In this document: piece after piece, positions 60,862-64,000 of the stretch | Layout: every line of letters starts with the position of its first letter | How positions within the stretch are numbered: the first letter of the stretch is position 1 | NCBI GenBank assembly: GCA_025201345.1 | Contig: JAIXMG010000011.1 | Coordinates: 682,001-746,000 of the forward strand | DNA: 64,000 bases | Reading direction: 5' to 3' | Origin: Thamnidium elegans | Lineage: Eukaryota; Mucoromycota; Mucoromycetes; Mucorales; Mucoraceae | Made by a program: the position numbers and the translations under genes | The notes under the pieces: model-generated | The model's input: the letters and a program-made list of their open reading frames with translations, nothing else | Told to the model about the DNA's origin: nothing | The model's database searches: none

Positions 60862-60893
<32 letters not shown>

Positions 60894-61382
60894 CCCATGT
60901 GTACGTTATACTTATTTAAAATATACAGACAAACAATAGATATGGGAACAACTGATCTAACAGAAAAAGAAATTGAAGAATTATTATTAACATTATCAGA
61001 TGAATTTATGGGACCATCTTATAATTTATTATCTCGAAACTGTAATCATTTTACAGAAGAATTTGTTGAAAGATTAAATAATAAAACAGTACCATTTTGG
61101 ATTAATAGAGCAGCAAAGCTTGGTAATATGTTTCCTTGTGTCGTACCTTGGGAATGGATTCAACCACCCGAATTATCTCAAGATGATGACGATGATGAAG
61201 AAGAAGAAGATAATAATAGTATGAGAGGTCAACATACTCGTAGATCTTCTACAATATCTTTATTATCAAATTCTAAAAATGCAAGATCAACGTCGTACAA
61301 TAGTACTAATGAAGGAAGTCAAGAAAGGTTAATTCAACCAATTATAAAATTTCAAGGCATAATTTTACCAGAGAATGAATAA
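60469..61382 (+). CDS. PPPDE/DeSI-type deubiquitinase or deSUMOylase
   Basis: Cysteine isopeptidase of the PPPDE family (DeSI-1/DeSI-2 type), removing SUMO or ubiquitin from targets. Exons 60469-60535, 60602-60624, 60678-60850 and 60929-61382 give 238 residues. The 23-nt second exon encodes the first strand (VYVNVYDM). The catalytic histidine is in GVGVFHSGVEICGKEYCFGG and the catalytic cysteine in YNLLSRNCNHFTEEFVERL; both are in the family's usual order (His first, permuted papain fold). The core ends with PFWINRAAKLGNMFPCVVP, the typical DeSI-2-like end of the domain. A C-terminal acidic stretch (DDDDDEEEEDN) and Ser-rich tail follow. Stop codon lies 14 bp from that of the convergent AT-hook-like gene. 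Confidence 0.92.
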
Positions 61383-61396
61383 AAAAAAGTATTTTA

Positions 61397-62008
61397 TTAT
61401 TTCTTTTGTGGTCCTACATATTTTTCATTTGTAACATAATCTGGATCTGTATCTGATCTTTTTAAGCATGTCAAACATACTTTAATATTACTTTTTCCTA
61501 CAACCCTTTCCAATCGTTTTGGTAAAGGTCGAACTGTTAATTCAACAATAGGATAACTAACCCTTTCAAATTCTACTGCTTTAGATCCTTTAGGAGGTCT
61601 TCCTCTACGAGGTAATGCCTTTAATACCGATTTCTCATCTGCTGAAGCTGTTGGTTTTAATAATGTATATTTTTCTTGTCGATAAATAACATGTTTAGGA
61701 TGCTCACATTTTCCAATTCTAGTATGAAGTGAATTAGATTTCTTGTTCTTTTTTTTGTTACTTGCTGGAACAATAGTATCTGATACTGTTTCAGTAGGAC
61801 ATGGTACATTACTTGTAGAATAGGATGATAGAAAAGCCATAAATTCAGAATCATTGATTGGATCACTATCATACTCAATTTTTGGTATATCAAATAACTC
61901 GTCTATATATTATCATTATTATACTAGCTTTTAATTCATTTTATTCGTCTTACCATTAAAAACTAGAAAATCTTGATAACTTTCTGAAAAAGTATTACTG
62001 TTATACAT
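61397..62008 (-). CDS. uncharacterised protein with AT-hook-like motif and CxxC
   Basis: Exons 62008-61954 and 61902-61397 give 186 residues. The N-terminus is acidic (DELFDIPKIEYDSDPINDSE). The middle is basic. The segment ALPRRGRPPKGSKA contains an AT-hook-like RGRP core, suggesting minor-groove DNA binding. Near the C-terminus are KVCLTCLKRSDTD (a CxxC) and, further upstream, GKCEHPKHV (a C-x-H...H), which together could bind one zinc ion. I do not recognise a family. A nuclear DNA-binding role is inferred from the AT-hook only. Convergent with the DeSI gene. Confidence 0.75.
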
Positions 62009-62040
<32 letters not shown>

Positions 62041-62733
62041 ATAAGAATAAAAAGGATATCAAATTATTGAAATCGTTAAAAGTTTATATATGAATTCTCT
62101 TTTCTCAAGAATCATGCGTATATTATTGACTTTACAATTAAAGCATTGATAGAAAGTACAAAAACTAGATAAAAGCAAGACTTATTGACACATGTCATTT
62201 CGATATCAATTTTCTCGAAAACAAAAAGCCAATGTCAGACAAATATTTGATCTTTTATATCAAATACAAGTTTACATGTAGTTTTTTTTTCGTAATCATT
62301 TAATCATTTAATCATTATTATCATTTGAATTGATACATATATTTCCACTAACCGAAATGAGTTAACTACTACGTATTATCACTGAATTAATTTGGTTTGT
62401 AGTTTATTGAATAGCTAATTTATAACACGTAATCTACTTGTTTATAATTAAACGAATTGTATTGTCGATATGAAAGGTCAAGCATAATCCGTATCATTAC
62501 GAAAAAGAAAAAAAGAAGTTTTTTTTTCTAATATACACGTAGTAAACCTCTTTTTTTTTTAAAGCATTGTGAGTGTGACTATACCTATTTTACACTCAGA
62601 TCTAAAAAAATCCGTTTACGTCACCTTTAAGGCGTCTTACGTGTAGTTCAGCGAATTTGAACCCAAAAAGAAGGACGCGGCAAAAAGAGTTACTTTTCTC
62701 TTTTTTTAGAATACACATATAAAAAAAAGTTAC
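62009..62733. promoter_or_regulatory. divergent promoter region AT-hook gene / RPN2
   Basis: Separates two divergent genes. Very AT-rich in its left half (TA run near 62020-62040); the right half has mixed sequence and T runs close to the RPN2 start. No specific element, including a Rpn4-type proteasome box, was recognised. Confidence 0.4.
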
Positions 62734-64000
62734 ATGACGGCCCTTACATCTGCCAGTAAGTTTACATAGTTTAATTCAACTGTAAATACACAAACTCACA
62801 ATTTTCATTAGACGGTATCATCGCTTTACTCGATGAACAGCAACCCGAATTAAAAGTTTATGCTCTTCAACAATTGAATACACTTGTTGATGAGTTCTGG
62901 GCTGAAATCTCTGACTCTATTGCAAAAATGTAAGCTTTTTTTTTTCTCTCTCCTTCTCTGTTTTCATACTTACTTTTTATTTTATTTCTAGTGAAATTCT
63001 CTATGAAGATTCTTCATTCACTAAAAGAGAGTTAGCTGCTTTAGTTGCATCAAAGGTAAACCTTTTTTTTAACGTGTCTTTAATTTTATAACAATACTTA
63101 TCGACAATAATATAGGTCTATTACAACTTGGGTGAATTAGATGATTCTCTTACTTTTGCACTTGGAGCAGGACAATCTTTTGATCTTTCTGAAGATTCTG
63201 AATACGTAACAACTATTATCTGTAAGATACAAAAGTCGTGTTTCCTAGTTATTTTTACTTATTTTTTATTCTAAAATGTATAGCCAAATGTATTGATAAG
63301 TATATTAATCTTCGAACAAGTCTTGACATTCCCGAAAAGATCGATCCTAGATTACAAGATATTGTCGAAAGAATGTTCCAACGTTGTGCTGAAGACTGTG
63401 AATATGAACAAGCTATTGGCATTGCACTTGAATCTAGACGCCTTGATATTGTAAAGTCAATTATTCAAAAGGGTGACGCCAACAAGCTTTTAACATATGT
63501 TCTTGATGTCTGCATGACTCTTGTTCAAAACTTGGAATTCCGTAACCAAGTCTTGAGATTGTTAGTCGAGTTATACAAGACACTTGATAGTCCTGATTAC
63601 ATTTCCATTAGCCAATGTTTAGTTCATTTGAATGACCCTTCTTCTTGTGCTGAGATGTTGAAGAGCTTAGTTGAAAAGAAGGATGAGGTAAACTAATATA
63701 AACTTTGGCTTTTATTATTGTTTCCTAACTTTTTTTTTTTTCATGTTGTAGCTTATGGCTTATCAAATTTCATTTGATTTGGAAGAGAATGCAACTCAAG
63801 AATTTTTATCCAAGGTTTCTCAAGAGTTACCTGTTGAACCTATTGTAACAGAAGAAAGTACTGGTTCTACCGAAGAGGCAAAGGTAAAAAAAAAAAGAGA
63901 GAAAGAGAAAGAGAAAGAGAGAAAGAGAGAGAGAGAGGGTAAAAAAGGAAATTTGTGTGCTGATATATATATTTAAGCCCAAGAATGATACTCCTTTCAA
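62734..64000 (+). CDS. RPN2: 26S proteasome regulatory subunit RPN2 (PSMD1), N-terminal part
   Basis: Large scaffold subunit of the 19S base. Only the N-terminal part is in the window; the gene runs off the right edge. The short first exon encodes MTALTSA and splices to NGIIALLDEQQPELKVYALQ. Later exons give LNTLVDEFWAEISDSIAKI, YNLGELDDSLTFALGAGQSF, then ERMFQRCAEDCEYEQAIGIA and LLVELYKTLDSPDYISISQC, all typical of the RPN2 helical N-terminal domain. The last complete exon ends SLVEKKDE, and the next begins LMAYQISFDLEENATQEFL. The frame then enters a K/E-rich stretch where exon and intron cannot be separated with confidence. RPN13, also in this window, docks on the RPN2 C-terminus. Confidence 0.94.

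Overview
This is a stretch of nuclear chromosome from a fungus, most likely an early-diverging one (Mucoromycota, Mucorales-like; inferred). The reasons are AT-rich intergenic DNA full of A/T homopolymers, short GT-AG introns of about 45-100 nt in nearly every gene, several very small exons, and fungal families such as a Zn2Cys6 regulator, an HSF-domain factor and a Ty3/Gypsy retroelement, together with a CUL2-like cullin that yeast does not have. Codon use is strongly biased only in highly expressed genes (enolase, SAM synthetase).

Layout. 1-4970: no intact gene; a four-copy degenerate ~176-bp tandem repeat and a decayed Harbinger/PIF-type transposase. 4971-9975 (+): INO80 chromatin-remodelling ATPase. 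10552-11942 (-): S-adenosylmethionine synthetase. 13420-14324 (-): RNA polymerase II subunit RPB7, divergent from a membrane RING-CH ubiquitin ligase at 14668-15998 (+). 16259-17526 (-): proteasome ubiquitin receptor RPN13. 19072-20955 (-): aldo/keto-reductase-like protein with altered catalytic residues. 20956-23265: gene-poor, with a decayed ORF. 23266-24752 (+): enolase. 25138-27884 (+): Zn2Cys6 factor with two 38-residue polyglutamine runs. 28017-29299 (-): PARP-type zinc-finger protein. 30059-32958 (-): ribosome-biogenesis factor UTP25. 33.0-34.7 kb: gene remnants, then tRNA-His at 34731.

34871-42215 is a retrotransposon island. A 6.6-kb Ty3/Gypsy element (minus strand, two 448-bp LTRs in which I read no difference) sits inside an older solo LTR of the same family, next to a third, decayed LTR. 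The element has Gag, a textbook -1 frameshift signal, protease-RT-RNase H, and a third ORF that keeps only the end of an integrase. The integrase catalytic core is absent.

42442-48161 (-): GCN2 eIF2alpha kinase. 48536-51243 (-): CUL2-like cullin. 51376-53013 (-): atypical hexokinase-like protein. 53211-54095 (-): small ricin-B-type lectin in eight exons. 54.1-57.8 kb: gene-poor, with repeats. 57836-58084 (-): possible small acidic protein. 58527-59812 (+): HSF-domain factor. 60469-61382 (+): DeSI/PPPDE isopeptidase. 61397-62008 (-): AT-hook-like protein. 62734-end (+): RPN2, cut by the window edge.

The genes are mostly housekeeping and do not form one pathway. Protein turnover is the commonest theme (RPN2, RPN13, CUL2-like cullin, RING-CH ligase, DeSI protease; RPN13 docks on RPN2 in the proteasome). 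The most interesting material is the retroelement (frameshift cassette, missing integrase core, evidence of recent movement), two enzyme-like proteins that look catalytically altered, and a striking number of 10-23-nt microexons.
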